Assembly (NCBI RefSeq): GCF_028453695.1
Contig: NC_135782.1
Span: forward strand, 3,658,001-3,722,000
Direction of reading: 5' to 3'
Length of the DNA stretch: 64,000 nt
DNA from: Augochlora pura
Taxonomy: Eukaryota; Arthropoda; Insecta; Hymenoptera; Halictidae
The position numbers and the translations under genes are program-made. Under the pieces are notes generated by a model. That model saw only the letters and a program-made list of their open reading frames with translations, ran no database searches and was not told where the DNA came from. Shown here piece after piece: positions 36,123 to 48,530 of the stretch (its first letter is position 1; each line of letters starts with the position of its first letter).

Positions 36123-37445
36123 CGTCCCGGCCACCTGGGCTCACCGGGCTGTCTAAAGGGGTAACTATCCCCTGGCCATGCTGTCGTTTTGAAGCGAGTA
36201 GGTGACATAGGAGACCGGACAGTTAGGTGGTAAATACATGAATGCGGGATGAGCTTGGCTCTTCCTGCACGGAGTCTGCTACGACGTCGTTGAATCTTTA
36301 TGAAAATGGGGCTCCGTGTTTGCCGATATTACTGGCCTCTATGGGGAGCGGACGCGCGCTCGCGCGATACCAACCCTCTCCTCCCCCGCGTGTGTGCATG
36401 GACGCACGGCAGTGGGTCGGATCGAAGAATTTACCGACATTTTGTTATGCGCTCGTTCACGCTCCAAGGAGCACCGACATGCAATTTTTACTGAAATACA
36501 CCGCTGGAATATTCGCCGCGCAATCGCGCCGCCCTACGAAACTTACATTTCCCCTTTGTTTGATAGGTAATCATACAGTGTTATAATATTGTTTGGAACT
36601 GTTTCGAACTGATCTGAATTTATCTGAATTTCTTTTACTATTTGAGATCGTTTGGCATGTTTCGCGGCAATTTTTAGTGGTTTCTAGCGCTTTGTCATAG
36701 TTTATAATAATTTTTAATAGCCTCCCTGTAGCTTGTTACAGCATAAGACGAGACTATAGTGCTCTTTTGAATATTTTCCAATTGCTATTTATTTCTTTCA
36801 CAGTTTCCAATCATTTCTAACACTTTGCAATCATTTCTAATTATTTTTCAATACAATATATTATTAACAACATTGCGTCAAGCGAGAGAAATAATTTCGT
36901 CCAGTAAAATCACGGAAACGGCCCGCAATGCCTGCATACTTGGTCCGAAAGGATCAGTTACGCGGACATAAACGTCGACAGTCGGCGCTGGACGGTCAAT
37001 TTGAAACCGATATTTTTCCGAACCCCCCGCCGGCCATCATCTTAACTCTCTATTTCCATCGACCCTTTATTATTTCCCTTTCGCCGTGTTTCTTTCGTTC
37101 GCTCGTCGAAAATAGATAGAGACTCTCGTCGAACGGTGGAAAATAGAAAAGCGCGTACCGGCGGGCCGGATTAAAAATTTCATTTCGCGACGGTGGTGTA
37201 CGGGGGGACGACAGAAGTTACTCGTACATTAACAAAGAGACCGGCGAGAGCGGGGCTGGCGGTGGAAGGGGAGTGAAGAGGAGAAGGGTTGGTACGCGCT
37301 CGCCCGTGGACAATGGTTGGAAAAATGCCGGGCTCTCTCTCTCTCTCTCTCTCTTTTTTTTCCGCCGCGACTAAACGGAGGGACAAAAGCCACCGGGTGG
37401 ATTTTCCAGGCGTATTGATTTTTTTCGAAATAATAAACGTAAGGC
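36123..37445. other. No gene seen
   Basis: Mixed, non-repetitive sequence covers 36120-36580, and it is one of the less simple stretches here. AT-rich sequence follows to 36890, with short ATTTCTAANCACTTTGCAATC repeats at about 36800-36850. CpG-rich sequence covers 36890-37445, with (CT)n at 37332-37354. No supported frame. Confidence 0.5.
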
Positions 37446-37465
37446 GGGGGGGGGGGGGGGGGGGG
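37446..37465 (+). repeat. Poly-G run of 20
   Basis: Twenty consecutive G, able to form a G-quadruplex. Such runs are also error-prone in sequencing and the length may be inexact. It contrasts with the poly-C run at 49720. Confidence 0.9.
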
Positions 37466-38820
37466 CGAGGGAGTGTTTTAGTCGGATTTCGCGATTGTTT
37501 CGCGCGGCGCGTTGTTCACCGTGTGTCCGTCCCGGTGTAATTAGCGTGATTGGCCTGCGGCGATTTTGTCGCGAGCCGGATGATCGGGTGTTCGATGTCA
37601 AACGGGGGAAGGATTAAGTCGAGTTACGTAAGTTCGGTTGATCGCGCGTCCGAGAATCAAAGGCTGGCGTTACAATGTTCGCATCTCATCGTTTTATTTT
37701 AATTTCATTTTATTACAGAAGACTCTCGTCTTTTTATTTTCCTGTTATTATAAAAGCCTTTTATTTTCATTTTATTATAAAAAAAAACCTCGTCTCTCTA
37801 TTGTATTTCAATTTTCTCTCTCTCTCTATCGTCTCTCTATTTATTTTTATTACAACAGATTCTCGTCATTTCTTAACTCTTCTCCCTACAATAAAACAAA
37901 CAAAATTCTACATCCAATCGTTTTCTCATCCCGCCATCAAAAAAACAATAAAAAAACGACTTTCTAATCGTTCCAACATCGAAATAAACAAAAAGCATTT
38001 CGACAATCATCGTCCACGAGCCAAGCGAACGAAAAAAAAAAAAATCGAACAATATATATTCCCCGCGGAACGAAGCGGATCGCGTTTGAAAGGGGCGCGC
38101 GCGCAATTGATTTCATACGACTCCGCCCGGTTGTTTCCGTCGAACGCGAAAAAAAAAGGGTAGGAAAAAGGGTGGAGGAGAGGAAAAAAAATATCAATAT
38201 CGCCGTAAAATTGCGGCGAAGTCGCGGGTTAGGCCGGGAAAGCAAAAATGTCACGGAGTAATTGGCGAGGGGGGGTGGGAAGAGAGAGGGAGAGCGGGCG
38301 CGGAAGTCGCAGTAGTTACAAAGCGCCGTTCGCGACTGCCGGACAGCCGCATTCTAAACAAACTCGTATAAACCGAGGGCAGTTTCCGAACTGCGTGAAA
38401 TTGCAGTCGAGTGTATCCGGAGAGGGAGAGAGAGAAAGGGTTGGGGCGACCGTCTCCCTTCAACGGGTCGCGTAAACTCGTCGCGTTTCTTTCCTTTTTT
38501 TGTCGTCCGCGCTCGACGTTTACACAGGCCAGATACCCGGTGCTCGCGGAATCTCCGCGCGCGCGGACGCGCGTTTTCCGCAATCTCGGCCCGTTTTATT
38601 GAAATCGGCCATGTGCGCGCGCGCGCGCGCTCGCTCGCGAGCCCGCTTCGGAATTCCGGCCGAAAAATACCGGCGGCCCGCCGACGACGACGACGTCGAC
38701 GTCGACGTCGATTGAACCATCGATCCGAGCGGACTTTTTTCAACGGTAAATTCTCGGCGGCCGTGGAAATTGCGCGCGGAACGCGAACCGCTCGTTTGCA
38801 CGCGCCGGAGGACGGAAGGA

Positions 38821-38859
<39 letters not shown>

Positions 38860-40139
38860 GCTCGCTCGCTGGCCGCGGAAATGAAGACGCGCGGGCCGAG
38901 CCCGTTTGCGCGATGAATACGGAAAGAACGATCGAAGTCGAGAGAGTGCACCCCCATTTCACGGATACTCAAATACGAGGGGAGACGCGCAATTAACCTC
39001 CGCACGCTCCTCCGATGAAAATTCACCCGCTTTTCTGTTCGAAACCGGAACAGGGGAAGAGCTCTCTGATCTGCTTGCGGCGATCTATCGCGTGTCGCGG
39101 ATTTCTCGCTGGGATTCCCGCGATTATGATCGGCTTTATTTTTATGAAGCTTTTGAGAGTATTTTTGGAATGCTTTTTGAGTGGATTTTGCGCTTTAATC
39201 GCGAAATTAGCTGCTGTTTCAAGTGGCAGAAGGATTAACCCTTTGCGGTCGTGTGTCTCTGCTGCGAAAGCTATTTATTTTTATTTTTCCATGAGGATAA
39301 AACGTATTATTGCATTTTATATATTATGTAAATTTTAAAAGAGAAATAGTAAAAATATTGTGTTACATATTTGGTCTTGCATATTATATATCACTGTTGA
39401 TTAATTAATTTCGACCGGCACTATGTATAAATTTAACGCAACCACAAAATGTTAAAATATTGAAGAATTGTCAATGACATATTGCTCTCAATATATGAAA
39501 ATTATTGCAAAAAGAGAGACCTTGCAATACTTGGTTAAATCTCCATCTAATCAAAATTCTCTTCTCCAAAGTTTCACCCCTTTTCTCTCTTCAAAATCCT
39601 TTGCCCTGGAAGCCATTTTCACCCTAAACCTATACTAATTTTTCAAACTCGTAGCCTTTTCATTTTATATACCAAAAAAACAGTCTTGTTTACAGCGAAG
39701 TCAATCGCTGATCGAATCTTTTATCTCGACCGAAAGGGGTAGTTACAGGGATGAAAAAAATCGATGGTCGATTTTTCGATCGTTTAATCGGCCAAAAAAG
39801 AATTCCAATAAATATTTGACGCGTTTTAGTTACCGAAATACATGCCGCGCGAATTTTTCCCCGATTTTTCTTTTCCTGCTCTCCCACCCCCGCGTGGAAA
39901 TTCCGTTCGTGTAAAAATTGAAAGCGCCCGGGAAATTCGAAAAAATGCAAATTTCTTATCGCCGGCTTTTATTTTAAAAGCGGCTGCATTTATATTTTCA
40001 CTGTAACGATACAGTCTCTCTCTCGTGGCTGTACCCTCGACAATTTTTTTGTTCGTCGACCGAGTTCGCAAAATATTGTACGAGTTTCTCGCGCGAGATA
40101 ATTGCTCTTCTATTTTCGGCGTTCGTAATAATTATTAAA
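37466..40139. other. No gene seen; CpG-rich patches with simple repeats
   Basis: A T-rich stretch with loose TTTTATTATAAAA repeats covers 37680-37880. The CpG-rich patch 38050-39130 holds a GTGC(GC)n run (38613-38630), a GACGACGTCGACGTCGACGTCG self-complementary run (about 38683-38710) and (CT)n with a GCTC tail (38820-38870). AT-rich sequence lies from 39240. Frames up to 202 codons in 38354-39026 overlap on both strands and contain the (CT)n and (GTC)n runs, so they are artefacts. Confidence 0.5.
39235..39300 (+). mobile_element. TTAACCCTTTGCGGTCG MITE end, right end not found
   Basis: TTAACCCTTTGCGGTCGTGT matches the left end of the element at 4034 for the first 17 bases. Further similarity (GTCT then AAAGCTA) follows inside. 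I could not find a matching right terminus in the next 300 bp. Probably a truncated or decayed copy. Confidence 0.55.
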
Positions 40140-40490
40140 CAGTCTTGAACGGTATAGGCTTTATTAAATAATCGTAGGCACTTCAGGATTTATTAAGTAG
40201 TCTTAAATATTTCAAGCTTTGTTAAATAATTACCTTAAATAATTCAGACTGCATTCAATCATTTTAAATATTTCAGGCTTTATTAAATAACCTTAAGCAG
40301 TCTGGGCTTTATTTAGTAACCTTTAGACACCTCAGGCTTTATTAAATAATTTTTAGATACCTCGGGCTTTATTAAATAATTTTTAGACATCTCAGGATTT
40401 ATTAAGTAACCTTTCGACACCTCAGTCTTTATTAAATATTTTTAAACACTCCAGGATTTACTAACTAATATTAAAAATACGTTAAATAAA
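40140..40490 (+). repeat. 29-30 bp minisatellite
   Basis: Units of the form ACCTCAGGCTTTATTAAATA plus ATTTTTAGAC. The best copies are at 40325-40420, with more diverged copies on both sides to make about eleven. It is the first of three neighbouring arrays of similar period. Confidence 0.85.
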
Positions 40491-41023
40491 TCTTAAAGGC
40501 TCCTTAAACATTCTTAAACATATATTCCAATGCGTTTATAAGAAAAGGCGAACACGTCGAATTAAAAACAACAGAACTTACAACTGTCGTTACATCATTT
40601 CGAGTTCGCTAAAATTGCTTAAAAAAATGGAGCAATTTTCTACCCGGACGAGACCCGATCGTCGCAGTTCGGAAATCCAATTTTTATTTCGAACAAATAT
40701 CCCAGCAGTCTAGCTGGGGTAACCAAGCCCGACGGAAGAATTTTTCGAACATATCAATAAAACTATTCCACGGAACGAGCTGTCCCAATGCAAAAACACT
40801 TCCTCCATTGGGGAAACGCCTGGGAGCCATTTTTCCCATCGGCGGTGCTCCGGCATGTCCGAAGAACAATGGCCGGGAGTACGTGTACGTAAGATAAAAT
40901 GACAGAACTTGATCGAATCGATATCTTTATTGTCGGTGGCAGGTCATCAGTTCGACGATCTTCCTTTTTTCCCGGTTTTATCCTATTCCGGCGTTCTTCT
41001 ACCTTGGCTGACTTCTCTTTCTG
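40491..41023. other. No gene called
   Basis: Non-repetitive mixed sequence. A 61-codon minus frame at 40684-40869 is not simple sequence (it contains PPMGKMAPRRFPNGG), but I do not recognise it and it lacks clear splice sites. Confidence 0.45.
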
Positions 41024-41055
<32 letters not shown>

Positions 41056-41290
41056 TCTTTTGTTCCCTTTTTTCCGTTCTATTTTTCTCTATTTCTCTTT
41101 CGATATTTTCCTCTCTTTCAATCTCTATTTCTTTCTCTTTTTATTTTTGTCTTTGTCACTCTCTATTACTCTCTTTATTTCTATATTTCTCTTCCCTATT
41201 TCTCTCTGGATATTTTACCCTCTATTTCCGTCACAATATTTTTCTCTCTCTCCCTATTTTTCTCTTAATATTTTTTTCCTTCTCTCTATG
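41024..41290 (+). repeat. (CT)n and T/C-rich simple sequence
   Basis: A pure (CT)n run at 41024-41051 passes into interrupted CTCTNTTTTT sequence leading directly into the 30-bp array. Confidence 0.9.
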
Positions 41291-41720
41291 TCTCTCTCTA
41301 TATTGCCCTCTATATATTTGTCTCTCTATATTTTGTCCTCTATATATTTGTCTCTCTATATTTTGTCCTCTATATATTTGTCTCTCTATATTTTGTCCTC
41401 TATATATTTGTCTCTCTATATATTGCCCTCTATATATTTCCCTCTCTATATATTGCCCTCTATATATTTGTCTCTCTATACATTTCCCTCTCTATATTTT
41501 GCCCTCTATATATTTCTCTCTCTATATTTTGTCCTCTATATATTTCTCTCTCTATACATTTCCCTCTCTATATATTGCCCTCTATATATTTGTCTCTCTA
41601 TATTTTGTCCGCTATATATTTCTCTCTCTATACATTTCCCTCTCTATACATTTCCCTCTCTATATTTTGCCCTCTATATATTTGTCTCTCTATATATAAC
41701 CCTCTATATATTTCTCTTTC
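41291..41720 (+). repeat. 30-bp minisatellite, about 14 copies
   Basis: The unit is TCTCTCTATATTTTGTCCTC followed by TATATATTTG, with TTGCCC and CATTTCCC variants. Adjacent copies can be identical (41321-41410). The 30-bp period leaves several plus frames open and yields long serine/leucine/isoleucine/tyrosine repeats of period ten. These are artefacts, not membrane proteins. Confidence 0.9.
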
Positions 41721-42279
41721 TCTCTATTTCTCTCTACACATTTCTCTCTCTATTTCTCTTTATATATTTCTCCCTTCCTCTCCCTCTATCTCCACTCCAT
41801 CCTCCCTCCCTCGTTCTCTTTCGCCCCAGCAGCGTCTCTCTCGCCCGGCGGACTCCCGTGGACCGCCTCTTTCTCGGTTCGCGGCGACGAGAGAGGCACG
41901 GATGCGAGAGAGCAGGACACTAAGTATGCATAGCCCGGTTTCTGGGCTCGAGTACGCGTTCGGACTTCACCCCCGGTTCGTAACTAGTTGGCACGGAGCC
42001 ATGCATAGAGGCACCGCGCTAATAAGTGTACCAGGGGCTCCTCTCGCCGTGGCCCCGCTAATATTCAGCTAGCTGACAAATGCTTTAATACCTGCCATTG
42101 GCAATACTTGCGAACGAACCTTCGCCTCGTTACACGTCTTACCACCGCAGCCGTCGGTTCGCTCGCCACCCCGAACCCTGTACCCACCCGACCGTCTAGC
42201 CACCCAAGCCTATACCCGCCCAATTCTATACCCACCCGACGCTCTTTCCCCAGCCATCTTCACCCCGGAGCCCACTACC
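41721..42279. other. Mixed sequence, nothing recognised
   Basis: CT-rich to 41830. Then comes a non-repetitive stretch (41830-42110) of mixed composition between two arrays. It has no recognised frame but is a reasonable place to look for a conserved element. Confidence 0.4.
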
Positions 42280-42605
42280 TCCTAGCCTTTTTCCCCCCAA
42301 GCCTCTACCCCCTAGTCTTTTTCCCCTCAGGCCTCTACCCCCTAGCCTTTTTTCCTCCAACCCTCTTCCCCCCAGGCCTCTTACCCCTAGGCCTCTACCC
42401 CCTAGCCTTTTTCCTCCCAGGCCTCTACCCCCTAGCCTTTTTCTTCCCAGGCCTCTACCCCCTAGCCTTTTTTTCCCCCAGGCATCTACCCCCTAGCTTT
42501 TTTCCCCCATCCCTCTTCCCCCAACCTTCTTCCCTCCCAGTACTATCCCCCAGCCCTCTTCTCCATGGCCCTCTTCCCTCCAGCCCTCTTCCCCCAACCC
42601 TCTAC
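42280..42605 (+). repeat. 30-bp C-rich minisatellite
   Basis: Units CCAGGCCTCTACCCCCTAGC plus CTTTTTCTTC, about eleven copies. The clearest are 42300-42500 and edges are degenerate. The open frame reads as a ten-residue PGLYPLAFFL repeat. It has the same period as the array at 41291 but an unrelated sequence. Confidence 0.9.
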
Positions 42606-43649
42606 TTCGCCAAGACTTCTTTCGCCGCCGTTAACTTCCGGTTGCGAGCTACGCGTCTCTTCTCGCCTTCGACCCCATCGTCGTCGTCGCGTCTGCTTCG
42701 CTCACCTGGCCACCCTGGCCGCAGCCCCGCGTAGCTTATCGACAGGCGAACGGGACTCGCCTTTCAACCGGTCGAACGCAAAGGAAACGATAAGTTCCGC
42801 CGCGGAGCGAAACTTCATAATTGGGAGACGCACACTATCTCGCTGTGGCGCCGCGGTTACTTTGACACCGCGGTGTCTCTCCGTGTGTCGGTGCGTTTGT
42901 GTGATTAAATTAGCGAGGAAGGGTTGAGGGGGTGGGGGAGTGGATACTCGAAGGGAGCGAGCCGGGCGATTCGACGCGAGCGCTGGATCCTCTCTCTGGC
43001 GTACGATAAAATTTCGCCGGAGGGAAGTTGATGAAAATGGGCCATCGATTTCGGGGACACGCCGCCGCGCCGCGCTCGCGAACCGCGGGAAACGAACTCG
43101 GCGGAATGACGCGATTAAATTGGTCAGAATGAAATTCTGATTCGTTCGTTATGCCGACGGGGTCTCGTCTCGTCTCGCTTGTGTGTGTGTGTGTGTTTTT
43201 TTCCGCGCGCGCGCGCGGCCGGCGATCGCCGAAATATGTGCTTCGAGCGGGAACTGTTTTCGTTATTAACTCGTCTGGAAGCATCTTTCTTTTGTCGCGG
43301 CGCCGTTCTAGCCGGCCAATCGGATTAATTAGTCGACGGTCTTTTTGGGAACGTGATAGAATTGTTCTTAACTAGGGGGGATTGAAATATTAATTTTTTC
43401 AGCCGTTTGTTTAGTTAATTAATCGGAAAATTTAAAAGGGTGAGTTCGATGGTAATATTAATAATATATAGAATAATTATAACAAGCTACGTAATAATTA
43501 TAGTAAAACACATAATAGCCAATAATAAAAATGAAGTGTTTCATCCCCTTGCACATCTCATCGTAAAATAAATCACATAATAAAATAGAATGAAACACAG
43601 TAAATTAAGCTAAGATAAAATATAATAATTTATAAAGGTCTCAGAGGTT
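42606..43649. other. CpG-rich then AT-rich sequence, no gene seen
   Basis: A CpG-rich patch runs to 43380. It has (GTC)n at about 42677, (GT)7 at 43181-43195 and an adjacent CGCGCGCGCGCG run at about 43204-43217. AT-rich sequence follows. Overlapping frames on both strands are unrecognised. Confidence 0.5.
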
Positions 43650-43679
43650 ACGTACAGGTGGAAGGTACTCCAACGCAGG
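43650..43679 (+). other. Possible microexon bounded by splice-like sites
   Basis: Inside AT-rich DNA, GGTCTCAG precedes a short GC-balanced piece that ends AACGCAG followed by GTAAGCTC, one of the best donor matches on the plus strand. In one frame the piece reads GYVQVEGTPTQ. An alternative acceptor, TACAG, gives an even shorter exon. The upstream polypyrimidine tract is poor. This is a suggestion only. Confidence 0.12.
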
Positions 43680-45259
43680 TAAGCTCGTCCTCGATTATGA
43701 TACCGTGCGGTAGCGGCGTGAAAAATGTCTGGCAATGACGATTATGGGATGAATTTTCGCGAAGGTGTTAAGCACTTGCAAATTCATCGCTTCGAGATAT
43801 AGTTCTGTTCTTGTTTCAAGTTTCCCGGCGTCGTCGTCGTTAACGAGCTTCGCGAAGCACGCGCTAAACACGGGGTTAAGTTTCGAACACGAAGTTCCTT
43901 GAAAAACCGGATAGGCGGAGGCGCGAGAAGTATCGCCGCCTCTATCGAATATGAAACAAAATATGCTCTGCTAAACACCGTTATCCGTTCCCTTCCCAGA
44001 GGGATCATTTATCATCTTAGTATGACTGGAATTAACGATGCTTGATCAGGAGAATTTTAAATATAGAAAAATCAAGTAGAATTGAATAAAATAAAATAAA
44101 ATAAATTAGAAAGGAATTGGTAAGAAAAGACGAGAAATTCAAGTCGTTTCGCAACTTTGTGAAAATTATTGCGAAGAAAGTGATCCTAAATGGCTCCTAT
44201 TTTGCATAATAAATACAGAAAATTTGTATCTTGTTATTATTAACATTAATATGTAAAAGACGATATTAAATATATTAAATTGTCTTTATTGTCTAAATAT
44301 ACTTAGAAAATGATTTAAATCTAACTTGTTTGTAAAATTCTTTAATATAGTAGAAATGTGAATAAAATAATTACCGCATTAAAATATCGTTAACAATTGT
44401 CTACGCTTCTTTGAAATTTAATTTATAACCTTCTAAAATATTCCAATAATATAAATTCCCTTTTATATTAGAATTATATAGAAACGAACTTACCAAATTA
44501 ATTTACTAAGCAAATAATTTAATAATCATTCCATGAATTTATAAATACAGTAGAAATATTTTTCCATCAAAGGTTTACTTTTCTCCAACAATATTTCCGA
44601 TATTAATTGATCATGCGAGAGCGAGCAGCATTTTTACAATTACATTTCCGACGTCGCGGCGGATATCTTCCACGGGGAAAGTTCGCAAGACACAGTGCCG
44701 TGTCCTCTTCTTTTTTTTCTTCCTTCCACGGTGCTCGCGGAGCACGAAGTACGAGGAAGTGATAACGGACCTAGGTTCTATCCCCGGTGTCGGCTGAATC
44801 CGACTTGGGAATAAATTACGCGGCCCCCGGAAATTTCGACAAATTTCGTACGAGCCCGTCTTAATCCATTCCCCGGGGCGGAAGTTTCAATAAGGGGGCA
44901 TGAGTTATGCGTCGCCATAAAGATTTCTCTATTTTCTCTCTCCTCTAACCGGGCGGGGAGGGCCACCTTTCTGTAAATCTTCCGTCGCCGCTATTCACGG
45001 CGTTTAAGTTCCATCTCGTTTCCATATTCTATACAGATTTTCGTCGGTTTCCGCGCGGATCGATTAAAATATATCACTTAAATTGCCCGATCTTCCCCCG
45101 CGTCGATAAACGTTCTCAACCCTTTTCTTCTCGTCGATTCTGTTATTTTTTTTTCTCGCGCTGAGATACGTTCCTTACATTTATGGACGGATCGTTGAGA
45201 TGGAAAAGGGTCTCGTGACAATGCGAGTTAATTGCGTGTGCCAGTTATTTATAGAAATA
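43680..45259. other. No gene seen
   Basis: A CpG-moderate patch covers 43680-44010. A long AT-rich valley (44030-44620) has AAATAAAATA runs and no pattern. CpG-rich sequence covers 44620-45200. Confidence 0.5.
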
Positions 45260-45475
45260 CAGATAAATTGGAATTGATAAAGATAGGAAGAAATTGAGGT
45301 TAATAAAGATATGAATAAATTGGAATTAATAAGGATACGAATAAATTAAAGCTAATAAAAATACGAATAAATTAAAGCTGATAAAAATACGAATAAATTA
45401 GAGCTAATAAAAATACGAATAAATTAGAGCTAACAAACTATACGAATAAATTGAGGCTACAAAAATATAAATAAA
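45260..45475 (+). repeat. 26-bp AT minisatellite
   Basis: The unit GAATAAATTAAAGCTAATAA plus AAATAC is 26 bp long, for example starting at 45313 and 45339. About eight copies, most alike in the middle. Confidence 0.85.
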
Positions 45476-47284
45476 AATTGTTCGAAGCTGCTGACAAAAA
45501 TAATAAACTAGAATTTCTTCGATATAAATTTCGACGAATAAAAAAGAGTTTTCACTGTGCAAATTAAAAATACTAAGGTTCAACACCATAACCCACATTT
45601 CCATCGCAACTATGACTGGTCACGGTGTTCCGAGACAACCAGATACGGGCGCGATAAAATAATGAATGATGGCGGAAATCCTCTTCTCAGGAAAAGCATA
45701 CCGTATCTGTCCCTTTATTTATCTGGCTCGTTTTTCGTCTTTTGTCCGCCCCGGCGCGCGCACGCGCTCGCGTTTCCTAAAATCTCTCCTTCGCCTGCTA
45801 AAGTGTCCATACGCCCCCCCCCTGCCCTGCCCTCCCCCCACGTCGGCCGCTTTCTTCCTTCTACACGGCGGCGACCTAGCTAATCCTGAAAAATAGCGCG
45901 TTACATTTTTCACGGGATCCGAAGTAACAGTTTGTAGCACGGAATCCATGGGCGTGGGCACCATGGGCGTAGAACGTCGATGGCAAGGTGGCTGAGAGAA
46001 TCGTTCGCAATGTATATTTGTTGTTTAGATAGCGTAGACAATGATGCAAATATCAGATAGAAAAATTAATTGTTTTATAAATGATGGGGCTCGTTGTTCT
46101 ATTGAATTAATAATAATAAAGTTCGAATTATTCTATAAATGTGGAACACGTTTTTGATTGAGGGAATAATATAGTTTAGAAATTGCACCTACTAGACTAT
46201 CTTGTACAGTGTACTTCAATGAAATAAAATTCTTCAGATTCTAGTGATTTAATAAATTTGAAGTTGTAAATTGTTTCAAACTCTCGATATTTTTCACCGT
46301 TGCAATGTCCAGGTTCTTTGTTAATTATTTATAGAAATATTAAGATATTAAGTTATCTATATTTCTCTCCATTACATCTAGGTTTATCTTTATTTTTTAT
46401 TTTTACAAAAATAAAAATTCTGATTTTCAAATAATTTTTATTCTGATCTGCTGATTTTAGAAATTCTGATTTCTCGGATCGATAAACTATAGTATGAAAT
46501 TTTTTAGACTGTTTTATACTTTTACCATTTACATAATTTTTTAGCATTATACACTAATAATAATGTATAATAACAGTAGTAATATATAATAACAATGTAT
46601 CCATATAATAATCGACAAGATTTGATAATGTGATACATTTTTTCCTGGAATTTGTACATCTTTGTTTCGCGAGTGTTTGTTCTCCACGCACTGTAGAAAA
46701 CGCGAACGACACTGTACAAGTTTCTAGTCACAGTCAAGAGAAGACGAAGTCAGAGAAGATCGATCATCTTAATTGATGTTTACCTCCGGTCTGCCGTCGC
46801 TACCACAGCAGGAGGCTTCCTCTCTCCTCTCTCTCTCTCCCTCTCTCTCTCCCTCTCTCTCTCTTTTCCTCTTTTCGTCTGGAGCACCCTTCAATCCTGA
46901 AAAATTTCCATTAACCGAGGACTCTCTCGGCTCGGCGTTCGTTCTGTTCCTTCGTCCGTCGGGAATATTTCAAGAAAGCGGGGCGTATTCTCTAATGACT
47001 TCCGTCGGTGTTTCAATAGACTATTAAGCGCCTCTCTTTCCACCATTACGTGCTCACCGCGGCCAACATTATGCGATCTACGCGTGCTGCACGCGGTTTT
47101 AATCGGACGTTCGAATTTCTACCGGCGAACAGAGCGCGCCGCTCTACCTTTCAACTCTTTCCTACCTTCTCGTCGTAACCCGCTTCACGGCGTATTATAT
47201 CGGTGGTTCAATTTTAGGCTGACATTTATTTTTCCAACATCACGAACACTTGGAGATATTTATCAAATGCAAGCATGAATATAT
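45476..47284. other. No gene seen
   Basis: A mixed patch covers 45600-46000, with an AT-rich valley at 46010-46660 and mixed sequence after. A (CT)n/(CCCT) tract lies at about 46815-46864. On the minus strand near 46786 GACCGGAG precedes GTAAAC, a moderate donor, but no supported exon precedes it. Confidence 0.45.
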
Positions 47285-47286
47285 CA

Positions 47287-47332
47287 AGAAAAATGTCCAA
47301 AATTGTCCAAAAATGTCCAAAAATGTCCAAAA
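47287..47332 (+). repeat. 11-bp minisatellite
   Basis: Four tandem copies of AAAAATGTCCA, one with a T insertion, at the start of an AT-rich stretch. Confidence 0.85.
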
Positions 47333-48353
47333 GAAATTATTTAAATATAATTATAATTGCAAAGTTTTAAGTTTAGTAAAATAAATATATATATATAGGA
47401 AATCGATTTATTTTTGAAAATTTTTCTATATATGTAACAGAGTACGTTTTAATATTGTTTTTACACAAACATCATTTTTATAAAATGAAAACTTTTCCAC
47501 ATATTTGAAATCGCCATGATAGAATAAAAATCTAAGCAATGAATTTCTGTGAAAAGTGATCCTTTCTTTCCCATTTCGAATCAGAAAGCGAACTGGTCGC
47601 GGAAGATGCGAATCGAAAGGGGGTGAAAGCGACCGGTTCGAGCATCGTTTACACGATTCTCCCCGGCGTGTGCGCGCGTCGTATACGTCCCCTTAACTGT
47701 CCTCCGCTAATGACGAGCAGAACGCGGGAACGGTGTTTCGTTCCGCGACCGGCTCCCCCGCCGAGATTATAAAGCGCTCATAGCTCGGTATCCACGTAAT
47801 CCATACACGACAATGAAACTCGGCGGTCTATAGTCCCGCGGCGGTATCGTCGGCGTGCAATCATAGCGGATGTTGTTATTTACTTTACATCCAGTTTGTG
47901 CAATCTCTATCGCACAAACACGCGTAGGTATACAGGACGGGGGTGGAGGGAGGAGGGACGGAGGGAGGACGGTGCATGTTCCGTGCATATTCCGTGACTG
48001 AATCGTGATACGGGGCCAACCGAATGGAATCTACGAAACAGCCCCATGGTTTTCGAACCATCAAATAAATATCGCCGATTTATCGTTTCTGGTCACGAAT
48101 CAACGACGCCCCCTGGTCTCCTCCCTTTTTTCCGATCGCCTCGCTCCTCCGTTTCCGGCGCGCAACAGCTCCAAAAATTCGGCGACGATTCTTATTTAAT
48201 TTTACGATAATTAATTAATTTTTATTTTTGGAAAAATTGTATCTTAAAAGTGCGATATCTTGGAAATGAAGAGATTAATAGAATCGAGCGAATAGTTTAG
48301 TTATTTAGAATTTTTAACAATTATTGACCCTTTAATTTAAGCCTTAGATACCC
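47333..48353. other. No gene seen
   Basis: AT-rich to 47560 with a short (TA)n, then CpG-rich and non-repetitive to 48200, then AT-rich leading into the TTAACCC elements. Confidence 0.5.
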
Positions 48354-48391
48354 TTAACCCTTTAACCCTTCAAATAAAACGAAAGGGTTAA
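48354..48391. mobile_element. TTAACCC mini-hairpin
   Basis: TTAACCCTTTAACCCTTC and GAAAGGGTTAA form a short hairpin bounded by TTAA, with a nested inner 30-bp hairpin at 48362-48391. It looks like a collapsed or solo-ended copy of the MITE family whose fuller member begins at 48452. Confidence 0.5.
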
Positions 48392-48451
48392 AGAGCTGTT
48401 TTTTCAAATTCAAAATCGTACAGTTTAGTTATTAAGGATATTGAACAGTTA

Positions 48452-48530
48452 TTAACCCTTTCGCTCCGACGAGTATATATATAAACGCCGTCGAAAAATG
48501 ACAATTCGCTCTCCGTAGCAAAAGGGTTAA
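48452..48530 (+). mobile_element. 79-bp TTAA-flanked MITE
   Basis: Left end TTAACCCTTTCGCTCCGACG and right end CTCCGTAGCAAAAGGGTTAA are imperfect inverted repeats (16 of 20 bases). TTAA lies at both borders, with a (TA)n centre. It belongs to the same TTAACCCTTT family as 4034 and 51571, but is shorter. Confidence 0.7.

Noticed and set aside
35583..36164. 193-codon phenylalanine-rich frame
   Set aside because: Translation of a TTTTCCTA/CT pyrimidine tract.
38354..39026. Frames of 202, 168, 127 and 110 codons around 38.4-39.2 kb
   Set aside because: They overlap on both strands in CpG-rich DNA and translate simple repeats (CT, GC, GTC) into Arg/Ser/Leu runs. No motif or start context supports any one of them.
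40899..41923. 266- and 287-codon leucine/isoleucine/tyrosine-rich frames that look like membrane proteins
   Set aside because: They are direct translations of (CT)n and the 30-bp minisatellite. Several plus frames are open equally, as expected from the repeat.
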